In this document: piece by piece, positions 46,111 through 59,940 of the stretch | Position numbering within the stretch: the first letter of the stretch is position 1 | Layout of the letters: every line of letters starts with the position of its first letter | DNA from: Cyclobacteriaceae bacterium | GTDB lineage: Bacteria > Bacteroidota > Bacteroidia > Cytophagales > Cyclobacteriaceae | Reading direction: 5' to 3' | DNA length: 64,000 nucleotides | NCBI GenBank assembly: GCA_019638255.1 | Contig: JAHBUD010000001.1 | Location: 2,480,001-2,544,000 of the forward strand | Notes under the pieces: model-generated | Database searches by the model: none | What the model was told of the DNA's origin: nothing | The model's input: only the letters and a program-made list of their open reading frames with translations | Program-made: the position numbers and the translations under genes

Positions 46111-47368
46111 ACTGCACGCGTTTACCATTACGCTGGCCAGGTCTGTTTATCTCTGAATTCTCAGACGGCCTGCTGCGATCAGGACTTACCGATGGGCGAG
46201 ACTCACGCTGAGGTTGAGGTGCGCCCCTGTTTATAGTTACTTCACCCGTTCTTCCTTTTGATCCCTCATTTCTGGGTTGCATGCCAGTGTTGCGTTGCCC
46301 ATTATGAGGTTTATTGTGTACATCTGGTTTGCTAACAGGAGCCGACTCATTCCGCCTGTTCGTATACGACCTGTCTTGTTGTTGTGCAGGGCTGCTTACC
46401 GATGGTGATGGTCTGGAATTGCCTTGATCATTATAAGTACGTTGACGGTCCGGTGTTGTTCTGTTCACGTTATTATACTGACGATTGTTAGACCGATCTT
46501 CATACACGGTTCTTTCTGATCTAACCTTGTCATTTCGGTTTCTGTTTGTCCCTTCGTCCGTATAGGACCAGGTTCGTCCATTCCGATCGTCAATGTTGCT
46601 GCTTCTTCTGTCGCGATCATCTCTGTGAACTGAACGATAGTTTGTAATCTGGGTGTAATGCCGGTTATACACAACAACAGATGTTGTTCTGTATGGACGG
46701 TATATCCTGTGTGCGTATACAATTCTGGGTGTATGGCATACTGTATAGTAAGGCCTGTAAGGTTGCCACCAGCCATAGTATTCATAATAAGAAACTGGTC
46801 TCCAACTACTCCACCAAATCGGCCTTCTGTGCCACGACCACGGAGAAACCCATGTTGAATAATAAGGGCTATATACATATTGAACAGAAGGCCATGTCCA
46901 TACATTTACAACGTTACGCGCTGTGCTCGTTCCGGCATTTATCCGAACTTCTTCGGTTGGTTCGATAATCGTTTCGATTCCATAGACATCTTCGTCACCG
47001 GTTATGTGAAGTACAGCCTTGCCATTGGCCAGTTTTTCTAAAGCAATAACCGCCACATCCTGACTTTCAGTAGGAGATACGATGGCCTGAAGTGTAAATG
47101 TGTGAACATTCCCTTCATTTCTACTAATTACACGGATGTAATCAATTTCACCATCTCCGTTAAGATCCAGGTTATTTACTTTCGAATTGGAAGAGTTGAG
47201 AAGACGTTCAAAATCCTCAGGAGAGGAAGACTTTTTGAAAAGCTCCAATGCACCTTCCAAACTAAAATAATCACCAGGAACCTCAATACGATTCTGTTGA
47301 CCTGATACCGCTATCGCTCCACCCATCACGAATACCAACGACAGCACAGTTAACCTTAGCGTTTTCAT
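46109..47368 (-). CDS. Secreted protein with Arg/Asn/Ser-rich low-complexity tail
   Basis: A 419-aa exported protein (signal ending VSGQ). Residues 25-160 form a compact domain with a calcium-loop-like DLNGDGEIDYIRV; then a Trp/Tyr-rich segment (VNVWTWPSVQYVYSPYYSTWVSP and onward) and a C-terminal half of nearly pure Arg, Asn, Ser, Pro, Gln. This layout is seen in Bacteroidota hypothetical surface proteins and suggests a cell-wall or polyanion-binding tail. Function not known. Confidence 0.75.
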   Translation of the reverse strand: MKTLRLTVLSLVFVMGGAIAVSGQQNRIEVPGDYFSLEGALELFKKSSSPEDFERLLNSSNSKVNNLDLNGDGEIDYIRVISRNEGNVHTFTLQAIVSPTESQDVAVIALEKLANGKAVLHITGDEDVYGIETIIEPTEEVRINAGTSTARNVVNVWTWPSVQYVYSPYYSTWVSPWSWHRRPIWWSSWRPVSYYEYYGWWQPYRPYYTVCHTPRIVYAHRIYRPYRTTSVVVYNRHYTQITNYRSVHRDDRDRRSSNIDDRNGRTWSYTDEGTNRNRNDKVRSERTVYEDRSNNRQYNNVNRTTPDRQRTYNDQGNSRPSPSVSSPAQQQDRSYTNRRNESAPVSKPDVHNKPHNGQRNTGMQPRNEGSKGRTGEVTINRGAPQPQRESRPSVSPDRSRPSENSEINRPGQRNGKRVQ

Positions 47369-47546
47369 AGTAGTAATGGTTTAATTACAGAAAGTATCGC
47401 AAACCTTGAGCCAATTGAGTCTTACAACACAAAAGAAAATCACGAAATTTTTAAACTAAAAAACTGTAATCCCGTAGTCGCAGGACTTGAAAGGCAAGAG
47501 AGTCTTGATAGAAATTAAAATATGATGACTGAAACAATGTGCGCTG

Positions 47547-48752
47547 CTATACGCGTTCTATAATAGTAGCATAACCTTGCCCAAGGCCTACACACATGGT
47601 GCATAAAGCATACTTCTTTTTTTGCTGCTGAAGTTCAATGGCAGCGGTAAGTAAGATGCGGGCGCCCGACATCCCCAACGGATGACCTAATGCAATTGCA
47701 CCACCATTTGGGTTGATGCGTGGGTCATCATCAGTCAAACCCCATGAGCGGATGCACGCCAAGCTTTGAGCTGCGAATGCTTCATTCAGTTCAATCACAT
47801 CCATGTCGCTCATTTGTAAACCGGCTTTCGCCAGTACTTTGTTGGAAGCTTCTACCGGGCCAATGCCCATAATGCGAGGCTCAACACCAACTACCTGTGA
47901 GGAGACTATACGTGCCATGGGTTTAAGAGAATATTTTTTCACAGCATCTTCTGATGCAATCAACAGCGCACATGCTCCATCATTTAATCCGGAAGAATTA
48001 CCTGCTGTTACTGTACCATTTTCGCGAAAAGCCGGTTTAAGATTAGCCAATGCTTCAAGTGTTGTATCAGGTTTTATAAATTCATCATCTGAAAAGAAAA
48101 GCGGAGTACCTTTTCGTTGCGGAATTTCCACAGAAAAAATTTCCTGAGCCAATCGTTTAGTATCTCGTGCCTTCGCTGCCTTTTGTTGGCTTCGTAAGGC
48201 AAATAAATCCTGATCGCTGCGGGAAATGCGTTGCATGTCCACCAGGTTTTCAGCAGTTTCGCCCATGGCTTCAGTGCCGTAAAGCTTCTTCATTAAAGGA
48301 TTAACAAAGCGCCATCCAAAACTGCTATCGTAAAGTTTGGCATCGCTGCCGTATGGCATAGGAGTTTTGGAAAGCACATATGGAGCACGGGTCATCTGTT
48401 CTACACCACCGGCAATAAACACATCGCCATCGCCTGCTTTAATAGCGCGGTTGGCATGAATAACAGCCGACATACCTGAGGAGCATAAGCGATTTATGGT
48501 TTCGCCCGGAACAGTTACAGGCAAGCCAGCCAAGAGAGAAGCCATGCGGGCAACATTTCGATTGTCTTCACCGGCCTGGTTACTGCAGCCAAGAATTACA
48601 TCGTCAATTAATGACAGATCAATACCCGGAAGCCTGGCCACTAAAGCTTTTATGGTCATGGCTGCCAGATCATCAGCCCGAACATCTGACAATCCACCTC
48701 TAAACCGGGCGATAGGGGTTCGTACTCCATCGATAATGAAAGTGTCTTTCAT
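47547..48752 (-). CDS. Acetyl-CoA C-acyltransferase (thiolase)
   Basis: A 401-aa thiolase of the degradative type: nucleophile Cys90 in INRLCSSGM, His357 in GGAIALGHPLGMSGAR, and Cys387 in MCVGLGQG. It cleaves 3-ketoacyl-CoA with CoA, as the last step of fatty acid beta-oxidation or of aromatic (beta-ketoadipate) degradation. No beta-oxidation partner gene is adjacent, so fadA- and pcaF-like roles cannot be separated here. Confidence 0.95.
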   Translation of the reverse strand: MKDTFIIDGVRTPIARFRGGLSDVRADDLAAMTIKALVARLPGIDLSLIDDVILGCSNQAGEDNRNVARMASLLAGLPVTVPGETINRLCSSGMSAVIHANRAIKAGDGDVFIAGGVEQMTRAPYVLSKTPMPYGSDAKLYDSSFGWRFVNPLMKKLYGTEAMGETAENLVDMQRISRSDQDLFALRSQQKAAKARDTKRLAQEIFSVEIPQRKGTPLFFSDDEFIKPDTTLEALANLKPAFRENGTVTAGNSSGLNDGACALLIASEDAVKKYSLKPMARIVSSQVVGVEPRIMGIGPVEASNKVLAKAGLQMSDMDVIELNEAFAAQSLACIRSWGLTDDDPRINPNGGAIALGHPLGMSGARILLTAAIELQQQKKKYALCTMCVGLGQGYATIIERV

Positions 48753-48921
48753 ATAGTGTTTAATGTTCGTTTATGAAGTTTTAACATTTGGATTTAAAAA
48801 AGTATTCCTTTATTAGTTTTCTACAAAAAATCTGGCCGCTCATAAAATATTAACATCGCCAAGTTAAACATTTTAATAAACTGTCGGTTTTTATTCAATA
48901 CCAAAACTTAAAACTCACTCA

Positions 48922-50877
48922 ATGAAGATTAATTTTTTACAAAGTAAGCTCCGTAAACAGTTGGAGCTACTGAACGACCTGAATGATACCTACCAAGTCT
49001 ATATTAAAGAGGCTGCTGAATTTATAAATAATATCGAAAAGGGGAATTTTAATCTTGACATTTCTGAAAGGCTAATGGAGAGCGAATTGGGTAATGCATT
49101 GGCCTCTATGAAAGTGCACCTGCTGGAAATTGCCAACGAAGAGCAAAAGAGAAGTTGGTCAAATACAGGTTTGGCAAAGTTCTCTGATATTCTTCGCAAT
49201 AAGCAATCCCTGACTCTTGAAAATCTGGCTGACGATATTCTTCTGAATTTGGTAAAGTATGTTGGCGCAAACCAAGGGGCATTATTCATACTGGAGGGCG
49301 AGGGTACAGAGCAGGAGCATTTAAAGATGATTGCCTGTTATGCTTACAACAGGAAAAAATTCCTACAAAAGGAAATCCTTCCTGGTGAAGGTCTTGTTGG
49401 GCAATGTTTATTGGAAAAGCAGTTCATTTTTATGAAGGAGATTCCTGCAAACTATGTGAACATAACTTCCGGACTTGGAGAAGCCACCCCGCGCTCTGTG
49501 CTTATTTCACCATTAATGATCAATGAAAAGGTATTTGGAATAGCAGAGCTTGCATCCCTGAAGGAATTTCAGCCACATCAGATCGATTTTATTAACAAAC
49601 TAGCCGAAAATATTGGTGCAACAATCAAAAATGTAAAAGAGAGTGAACGGACAATTGCCTTACTTAACGACAGCCAGCAACAAGCTGAAGAGTTGCGCAC
49701 CCAGGAGGAAGAAATGCGCCAGCATATGGAAGAAATGCAGGCTACACAGGAAGAGATGAAGCGTCAAAGCGAAGATTTAAATCGGGCTACAGCCGAAATG
49801 AAAGGAATATTGGATGGAATTAATGCTACCATGGCTACCATTGAATTTATGCCTGATGGAACCATAGTAACGGCAAATGAAAATTTCCTGAAGACGATGA
49901 AGTGCTCACCGGAACAGATCAGGAATAATCACCATCGAATGTTTGTGCCCGATGAAGTGCTCCAATCAGATGAGTACAAAACATTTTGGAAAAGGCTGGC
50001 TGCAGGTGAGTCGATAACCGGTACATTCAAACGTAAAACTCTCCAGGGAGGAACGGTTTGGCTTAACGCAATCTATAACCCAATCCGCAATGCGTATGGC
50101 AAGGTTGAGAAAGTGGTAAAATTTGCGACAGATATTACTGCGGAACAGGAACGACTAGCGGAGAATAGAGGAATATTAAATGGTATAGATGCCACCATGG
50201 CAACCATTGAGTTCAGGCCAGATGGGACAATTATAAACGCGAATAATAACTTTCTTAAAACGGTTGAGTACTCGCTGGCTGACATCAGAGGTAAGCACCA
50301 TCGGATGTTCGTTCCACAGGATATACAAGAAACACCAGACTATAAATCATTCTGGCTACGGCTTGCTGCAGGTGAATCAATTACCGGTACCTTTAAGCGG
50401 ATATCTTCTACTGGTAAAACTATTTGGTTGAATGCAATCTATAACCCGATACTGAATGCCAATGGTGATGTGGCCAAGGTTATCAAATTCGCTACAGACA
50501 TAACAGCTGAGCAGGAAATGCTTGCTGAAGGCGAGGGACTTTTAAAAGGAATTGATTATTCCATGACTACCATTGAGTTTAAGCCGAACGGTACAATCAT
50601 AAAAGCCAATGCTAATTTCCTGAAAGCCATGAATTATTCATTAACAGAAATTCAAGGTAAGCATCATAAAATTTTTGTGCCTGACACTATAAAAAAATCT
50701 AAAGAATATGAGGATTTCTGGTCGCGTTTGTCCAAAGGTGAACCTATGACCGGAGTTTTTGAACGTGTTACTGCCGATGGAAAGCCTGTTCTGTTAAATG
50801 CCATTTATAATCCAATAGTTAATACAAACAATGAGGTGACTAAGATTGTGAAGTTTGCTACCATTGTGAATTCATAG
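48922..50877 (+). CDS. GAF-PAS-PAS-PAS protein without output domain
   Basis: A 651-aa sensor-like protein. Layout: helical start, GAF domain (about 85-235), coiled coil with repeated EEM/EEL heptads (about 245-292), then three PAS domains starting at residues 295, 417 and 539, an exact 122-residue period. Shared motifs: HHRMFVP or HHKIFVP, AAGESITGTFKR in copies 1 and 2, and LNAIYNP in all three. No histidine kinase, HAMP, methyl-accepting or cyclase domain follows; the protein ends just after the third PAS. It may pass a signal to a partner by binding. No transmembrane segment is seen. Confidence 0.88.
   Translation: MKINFLQSKLRKQLELLNDLNDTYQVYIKEAAEFINNIEKGNFNLDISERLMESELGNALASMKVHLLEIANEEQKRSWSNTGLAKFSDILRNKQSLTLENLADDILLNLVKYVGANQGALFILEGEGTEQEHLKMIACYAYNRKKFLQKEILPGEGLVGQCLLEKQFIFMKEIPANYVNITSGLGEATPRSVLISPLMINEKVFGIAELASLKEFQPHQIDFINKLAENIGATIKNVKESERTIALLNDSQQQAEELRTQEEEMRQHMEEMQATQEEMKRQSEDLNRATAEMKGILDGINATMATIEFMPDGTIVTANENFLKTMKCSPEQIRNNHHRMFVPDEVLQSDEYKTFWKRLAAGESITGTFKRKTLQGGTVWLNAIYNPIRNAYGKVEKVVKFATDITAEQERLAENRGILNGIDATMATIEFRPDGTIINANNNFLKTVEYSLADIRGKHHRMFVPQDIQETPDYKSFWLRLAAGESITGTFKRISSTGKTIWLNAIYNPILNANGDVAKVIKFATDITAEQEMLAEGEGLLKGIDYSMTTIEFKPNGTIIKANANFLKAMNYSLTEIQGKHHKIFVPDTIKKSKEYEDFWSRLSKGEPMTGVFERVTADGKPVLLNAIYNPIVNTNNEVTKIVKFATIVNS
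49804..50870 (+). repeat. Three tandem copies of a PAS-domain coding unit (period 366 bp)
   Basis: The GGA codons that open each PAS unit are at 49804, 50170 and 50536, exactly 366 bp (122 codons) apart. The amino-acid copies are closely similar but the DNA has diverged, so this is a duplicated-domain array, not a recent repeat. Confidence 0.85.
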
Positions 50878-50931
50878 CAAAAGAAATAACACTCTACTTA
50901 TATTATTTCTCCGTATTCAATCAGATAAGTA

Positions 50932-50947
50932 CTATCTTAGATGATAG
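50932..50947. promoter_or_regulatory. Inverted repeat upstream of the pirin gene
   Basis: CTATC, 6-nt spacer TTAGAT, then GATAG: perfect 5-bp arms, 27 bp before the pirin ATG. It overlaps TATCTTAG, a -7 box with one mismatch. An operator is possible; the arms are short. Confidence 0.25.
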
Positions 50948-50973
50948 CATAGTGCACATAATGCTTATAAAAG

Positions 50974-51888
50974 ATGATTGAAATAGTTATAGAGGCAAGA
51001 AATGCTTCCTTAGCACCCGGTATGGAGGTTAAGAGAATACTTCCATTCCGCCAGAAGCGAATGGTGGGCCCTTTCATCTTTATGGATCATGCTGGACCGG
51101 TGAATGTTCAGCCTACAGAGAAGTCTGCCATGGATGTACTGCCCCATCCGCATATTGGGTTGTCAACGGTAAGTTATTTGTTTGGCGGCAAAGTGATGCA
51201 CCGCGACAGTTTAGGTGTTGAGCAAATCATTGAGCCGGGCGAAGTAAACTGGATGACAGCCGGTAGCGGTATCGCGCATTCTGAACGCTTTGAAGATCCC
51301 AGCGTATTGGAAGGCGGAGAACTTGAGATGATTCAAACCTGGGTGGCATTGCCTGAAAAAGATGAGGAAAGTAATCCAAGTTTTGAGAATTACAAGCGTG
51401 AGCAATTGCCAGTCTTTACGGATAAAGGTATTTGGATGAGATTGATTGCTGGTAATGCCTACGGGTTAACGAATAATGTCAAAACATATTCGCCCATGTT
51501 TTATCTTCATGTGGTGTTGGAACCTGGTGCTCGTTTTGGATTACCCACCGGTCATGCTGAACGTGCCCTATACTTAGCGAAAGGAAGTGTTGAAGTATCA
51601 GGGAAAACCTATACCATGGGGCAGCTTATTGTATTTACTAAAGACGGTGATCCGTTGATTTTAGCGAAAGAAGCTTCCACACTCATGTTGCTGGGAGGCG
51701 AGCCCGTAGGCGATCGGTTTATCTGGTGGAACTTTGTTTCTTCGCGTAGGGAAAGAATAGAGCAAGCCAAAGAAGATTGGAAGCAGGGAAGGATTATTCT
51801 TCCTCCCACCGATAACCATGAGTTTGTTCCATTGCCGGAAGATAAATCCCGGCCAGCCGGGAATCCTGCACCAGGACTTTTGTCATAG
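50974..51888 (+). CDS. Pirin family protein
   Basis: A 304-aa bicupin. Metal-binding residues fit the family: PHPHIGLSTVSYLFGG (two His), then MHRDSLG and SGIAHSERF with His-Ser-Glu. The end region KGSVEVSGKTYTMGQLIVF is the second cupin. Pirins include quercetin dioxygenases and regulatory proteins; no choice can be made here. No signal peptide, so cytoplasmic. Confidence 0.93.
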   Translation: MIEIVIEARNASLAPGMEVKRILPFRQKRMVGPFIFMDHAGPVNVQPTEKSAMDVLPHPHIGLSTVSYLFGGKVMHRDSLGVEQIIEPGEVNWMTAGSGIAHSERFEDPSVLEGGELEMIQTWVALPEKDEESNPSFENYKREQLPVFTDKGIWMRLIAGNAYGLTNNVKTYSPMFYLHVVLEPGARFGLPTGHAERALYLAKGSVEVSGKTYTMGQLIVFTKDGDPLILAKEASTLMLLGGEPVGDRFIWWNFVSSRRERIEQAKEDWKQGRIILPPTDNHEFVPLPEDKSRPAGNPAPGLLS

Positions 51889-51972
51889 GGATTAATTCAA
51901 ATTATTTCAATTCATTACACGTTGCGTTTTGCTTGAATTCAGTGTATATCTGCACCATAAAGAAATGATTAA

Positions 51973-54123
<2,151 letters not shown>

Positions 54124-54170
54124 TGAGTACAGTTCTTTTACATAATGTTAAACGGATAAATTTATTTACG

Positions 54171-54557
54171 ATGTCTCAGGTAAAAAATACAAAAAGAAAC
54201 ACGATTCTATTTTGGCTCTCCACTGGATTGTTCAGTGCTTTCATGCTGTCATCTACCATACCGAATATTATGGGAACACCGGAATGGGTAGAGATTTTTA
54301 ATCAACTCGGTTATCCCTTGTACATGCTGCCATTTATTGGTGTTGCTAAACTGCTGGGAATAATTGCGCTTTTGGTTCCTGGATTTCCACGCATTAAGGA
54401 ATGGGCCTATGCGGGATTATTTTTTGACCTGACCGGAGCCAGCTATTCTGCTATTATGGTTAGTGGTTTTGATCCGCTAATGCTCGTGATGTTGTTTCCC
54501 TATGTTACGGGTACGGTTTCGTATATCTACCACCATAAGCGATTGAATAATAATTGA
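54171..54557 (+). CDS. DoxX-like family membrane protein
   Basis: A 128-aa four-helix inner-membrane protein of the DoxX type: LFWLSTGLFSAFMLSSTIPNIM, LGYPLYMLPFIGVAKLLGIIALL and AYAGLFFDLTGASYSAIMV. The role is unclear; DoxX-like proteins have been linked to redox or membrane stress. The ATG at 54171 is chosen; a frame that starts in the GH97 stop adds only unrelated residues. A strong terminator follows the stop. Confidence 0.82.
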   Translation: MSQVKNTKRNTILFWLSTGLFSAFMLSSTIPNIMGTPEWVEIFNQLGYPLYMLPFIGVAKLLGIIALLVPGFPRIKEWAYAGLFFDLTGASYSAIMVSGFDPLMLVMLFPYVTGTVSYIYHHKRLNNN

Positions 54558-54567
54558 TTGAGAAAGT

Positions 54568-54597
54568 AAAAAAGGTGGCTTTACAGACCACCTTTTT
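54568..54597. terminator. Bidirectional rho-independent terminator
   Basis: AAAAAAGGTGG, 9-nt loop CTTTACAGA, CCACCTTTTT: a perfect stem with A and T tracts on both sides, placed between the convergent DoxX and katG genes. It can stop transcription from both. Confidence 0.85.
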
Positions 54598-54615
54598 CAT
54601 TGAGAAATGGTTTGC

Positions 54616-56832
<2,217 letters not shown>

Positions 56833-56978
56833 TTAGTGGTTTATATTGATCGATTTAGTACGAAGTAATTTCCTGCATGCTACTGCTTTTTCAGGGCAGT
56901 GTCTATGATAAAAATCAATTCAGCATCAAGATTACTTCCTCATGTTAAATAATTCAAATTGATTATTTTTATGATCAT

Positions 56979-56993
56979 ATAGTTATTATCTAT
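56979..56993. promoter_or_regulatory. OxyR-type binding site overlapping the oxyR start
   Basis: The sequence ATAGTTATTATCTAT matches the classical OxyR unit ATAGnTnnnAnCTAT at every fixed position. A poorer copy, ATTG-N7-TTAT, lies at 56958-56972. The site ends at the first two bases of the oxyR ATG (56992), fitting autorepression, and lies in the katG/oxyR divergent promoter region. Consensus from E. coli; not proven in this phylum. Confidence 0.6.
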
Positions 56994-57927
56994 GACACTA
57001 ACCCAACTAGAATACATCGTTGCCCTCGACACGCACCGTCATTTTGTACAAGCTTCTGAGAAGTGTTTTGTAACGCAGCCAACGTTGAGTATGCAGATTC
57101 AGAAGCTTGAAGATGAATTGGGGGTTAAGCTATTTGATCGGACCAAGCAACCCGTTATTCCAACAGAAATAGGAGAGAGCATCATTGCCCAAGCGCGTGT
57201 GGTGTTGCACCATGCCGACATGATTAAACAGATGATTCAAGATCAGCAAGATAGTCTTTCCGGGGAAATTCGTATCGGCATTATTCCAACCCTTGCACCT
57301 TACCTATTGCCCCTGTTGTTTAAGCATCTGCGGGAGAAATATCCCCAATTGAATCTCATCATAAAAGAAACGATTACAGAGGAAATCATTACAGAATTAA
57401 AGAACAACCGGTTGGATTGTGGATTGGTTGTAACCCCTCTGAATGATCAATCGATTAAGGAAGATGTTCTATTCTATGAAGAATTGTTTGTATATGTCTC
57501 CAAACAGAATGCATTGTTCAATAAAAAGTACGTGCTGGCCAAAGACATCGACCCGAGTCAGCTTTGGCTGTTGGAAGAAGGACATTGTTTCAGGTCGCAG
57601 ATCCTAAATCTGTGTGAGTTGCAAAAGCGATCGGATTTAAATTTTAGGTATGAAACCGGAAGTATTGAAACGCTTAAAAGGATGGTCGACAGCAGTGATG
57701 GCATTACCATTTTACCTGAATTGGCAGTTATGGAATTTACCCCGGAACAAAGAAAACTTGTGAAGCGTTTAAAAGAGCCAAGTCCGGCAAGAGAGGTAAG
57801 CCTGGTAACGCATCGCGATTACATTAAAACAAAACTCATCAAAATCTTGAAAGAGGAAATCATTGATATTATCCCACGAACAATGCAGAAGTTGCAACAT
57901 AAGAAAGTGGTTGAAATAAGTTCCTGA
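56992..57927 (+). CDS. oxyR: LysR-family peroxide sensor OxyR
   Basis: A 311-aa LysR regulator: HTH in residues 1-58 (LEYIVALDTHRHFVQASEKC to LGVKLFDRT), then an effector domain. Cys199 and Cys208 in EGHCFRSQILNLC are at the same numbers and spacing as the redox pair of E. coli OxyR, so disulfide-based peroxide sensing is expected. It is divergent from katG, its classical target, and its own start lies in an OxyR-type site. It ends 1 bp before the convergent UxuA stop. Confidence 0.95.
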   Translation: MTLTQLEYIVALDTHRHFVQASEKCFVTQPTLSMQIQKLEDELGVKLFDRTKQPVIPTEIGESIIAQARVVLHHADMIKQMIQDQQDSLSGEIRIGIIPTLAPYLLPLLFKHLREKYPQLNLIIKETITEEIITELKNNRLDCGLVVTPLNDQSIKEDVLFYEELFVYVSKQNALFNKKYVLAKDIDPSQLWLLEEGHCFRSQILNLCELQKRSDLNFRYETGSIETLKRMVDSSDGITILPELAVMEFTPEQRKLVKRLKEPSPAREVSLVTHRDYIKTKLIKILKEEIIDIIPRTMQKLQHKKVVEISS

Positions 57928-59097
57928 TTACTTTATCTGGCTGGCGATACCAGCCTCAAGTCCTCTCAACTCTGCGAGCCCTTTTAACCGACCAATGGCT
58001 GAATACCCCGGATACGTTTTCTTATTAAGGTCATCCAACATCTGGTGCCCATGATCGGGGCGCATGGGTATTGATGTACCGGTAAGGTCCATAAGTTTTA
58101 GTACTTCATAAACCACCCCTGCCATATCGGTATCTCCATCAAGATGGTTGGCTTCGTAAAAGTTACCTTCATCATCACGCTTGGTGTTTCGCAAATGCAA
58201 AAAGTTAACGCGGTTGTCAAATTTTTTAAACATGCCGATTATATCATTATCGGCACGGGCGCCAAATGAACCGGTGCAAAAGCACAAGCCATTAGCGGGT
58301 GAAGGGGCGGCATTCAACAGTTCTTCAACATCTGATTCTGTACTCACTACACGAGGCAAACCTAACACAGTATATGGTGGGTCATCGGGGTGGATGGCCA
58401 ACTTTAAACCAACTTCTTCAGCCACCGGAGTAATTTCCTGTAGAAAGTAGAATAGGTGCTGTTTGAGTTTACGGGCATCAATATGGTTGTATTGATTCAA
58501 AGCAGTCAGTACCTGCTCGGGTGTAAAACTTTCATCACTTCCTGGCAAGCCAAGCATAATGTTTTGGAATAGGGATTTTTTTTCCTCATCACTCATACTT
58601 TCAAAGCGAGACTTTGCTTTGCTTACTTCTTCGGTTGAGTAATCATCCTGTGCTTTTGGCCTTTGCAATAGAAACAGATCGAACGCAATAAAAGCCGAGC
58701 GTTCAAAATAGAGGGCTTTACTTCCTGTTGGCAACGTATAGGATACATTGGTACGAAGCCAATCCAGGATCGGCATGAAGTTATAGGTGACAACTTTTAA
58801 ACCACATTGAGCAACATTGCGTAAACTGATATTGTATTGATCAATGAATTTTTTGTAGTCACCGGTTTGCTTTTTAATGTCTTCATGTACGGGCAAACTC
58901 TCAATTACTGTCCATGAAAGTCCTGCTTCCTCAATTATTTTTTTTCGTTTGTTAATTTCTTCAATTGTCCAAACGTCACCAACGGGAATGTGATGAAGGG
59001 CAGTAACCACACCGGTACAACCTGCTTGCCGGATATCGTTCAGGCTCACTACATCGTTGGGCCCGAACCACCGCATGGTTTGCTCCATTTTTTTCAT
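57928..59097 (-). CDS. uxuA: Mannonate dehydratase UxuA
   Basis: A 389-aa enzyme that dehydrates D-mannonate to 2-keto-3-deoxy-D-gluconate in glucuronate breakdown. N-terminus [20 protein letters not shown] and [17 protein letters not shown] are characteristic, as are [17 protein letters not shown] and [10 protein letters not shown] with metal-binding His and Asp residues. It is the last gene of the LacI-GH67-SDR-UxuA operon, 81 bp after the SDR gene. The uronate isomerase UxaC that should precede it in the pathway is not in this window. Confidence 0.97.
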   Translation of the reverse strand: MKKMEQTMRWFGPNDVVSLNDIRQAGCTGVVTALHHIPVGDVWTIEEINKRKKIIEEAGLSWTVIESLPVHEDIKKQTGDYKKFIDQYNISLRNVAQCGLKVVTYNFMPILDWLRTNVSYTLPTGSKALYFERSAFIAFDLFLLQRPKAQDDYSTEEVSKAKSRFESMSDEEKKSLFQNIMLGLPGSDESFTPEQVLTALNQYNHIDARKLKQHLFYFLQEITPVAEEVGLKLAIHPDDPPYTVLGLPRVVSTESDVEELLNAAPSPANGLCFCTGSFGARADNDIIGMFKKFDNRVNFLHLRNTKRDDEGNFYEANHLDGDTDMAGVVYEVLKLMDLTGTSIPMRPDHGHQMLDDLNKKTYPGYSAIGRLKGLAELRGLEAGIASQIK

Positions 59098-59178
59098 ATC
59101 AATTATTTATTATCGATTAGAAGTGACAATTATTAGTTAGCAATTCTATAAGCAGAAGAAGTGAGAACTGTTAATTGA

Positions 59179-59919
59179 TTAAAAGCCGATTGAGTTTCCG
59201 CCATCAACGGGTATCACAGTACCTGTCATGAAAGTTGATTCGTCTGATGCAAGAAAGTAGGCAGCATTGGCTACATCTTGCGGATCACCAAGTCGACCCA
59301 TAGGCGTACGCGAAAGTACCTTTTGTTTTCTTTCCGGATCGCCATTCAACGCTGTTGCCGACATATTGGTGGCAATGAATCCTGGAGCAATACAATTGAC
59401 ACGAATGCCTGAAGGAGAAAGTTCGACAGCTAGTGTCCGGGTCATGCCTTCAATGGCAGTTTTGGATGCAGAGTAAGGAACAACACCGGGTAACCCATAG
59501 TGGGCTGCCATAGAACTGATGTTGATAATGCTTCCGGATTTTCTGGCTACCATGTTTTTGGCCACTTCGCGCGTCATGGCGAATACACTGGTAAGGTTGG
59601 TGAGAAGGATTTGTTGAAATTCCTGATCGGTTACCTCCAGTGCACTTTTCTTCAGGTTAATACCGGCATTGTTAACAAGAACATCGATATGTCTATGTTT
59701 GCTGATAACACCATTAATAAGTTCTGGTATACCTTTCAGATTGGTTACATCACAAGCAATAGTTTCGCAATTAGAACCAATTTGTGTAGCAGCATCTTCC
59801 AATTTCTTAGAATCTCTTCCTACTATAATGGTGTGGATATTTTGTTCAGAAAACTTCTTGGCAATGGCAAAACCAATTCCCGATGATCCTCCGGTTATGA
59901 TGGCAATTTTCTTTTCCAT
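59179..59919 (-). CDS. SDR-family oxidoreductase, probable fructuronate reductase
   Basis: A 246-aa classical short-chain dehydrogenase: cofactor motif TGGSSGIG (residues 9-16), NNAG (83-86), and the catalytic Ser136, Tyr149, Lys153 (YSASK). The family alone does not tell substrate. Its place between the alpha-glucuronidase and UxuA genes suggests it reduces fructuronate to mannonate (the UxuB step), replacing the long-chain UxuB of enterobacteria. That is inference from context; a sugar or 3-oxoacyl reductase is the alternative. Confidence 0.9.
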   Translation of the reverse strand: MEKKIAIITGGSSGIGFAIAKKFSEQNIHTIIVGRDSKKLEDAATQIGSNCETIACDVTNLKGIPELINGVISKHRHIDVLVNNAGINLKKSALEVTDQEFQQILLTNLTSVFAMTREVAKNMVARKSGSIINISSMAAHYGLPGVVPYSASKTAIEGMTRTLAVELSPSGIRVNCIAPGFIATNMSATALNGDPERKQKVLSRTPMGRLGDPQDVANAAYFLASDESTFMTGTVIPVDGGNSIGF

Positions 59920-59940
59920 GTAAAAATCAATTTACCCTTT

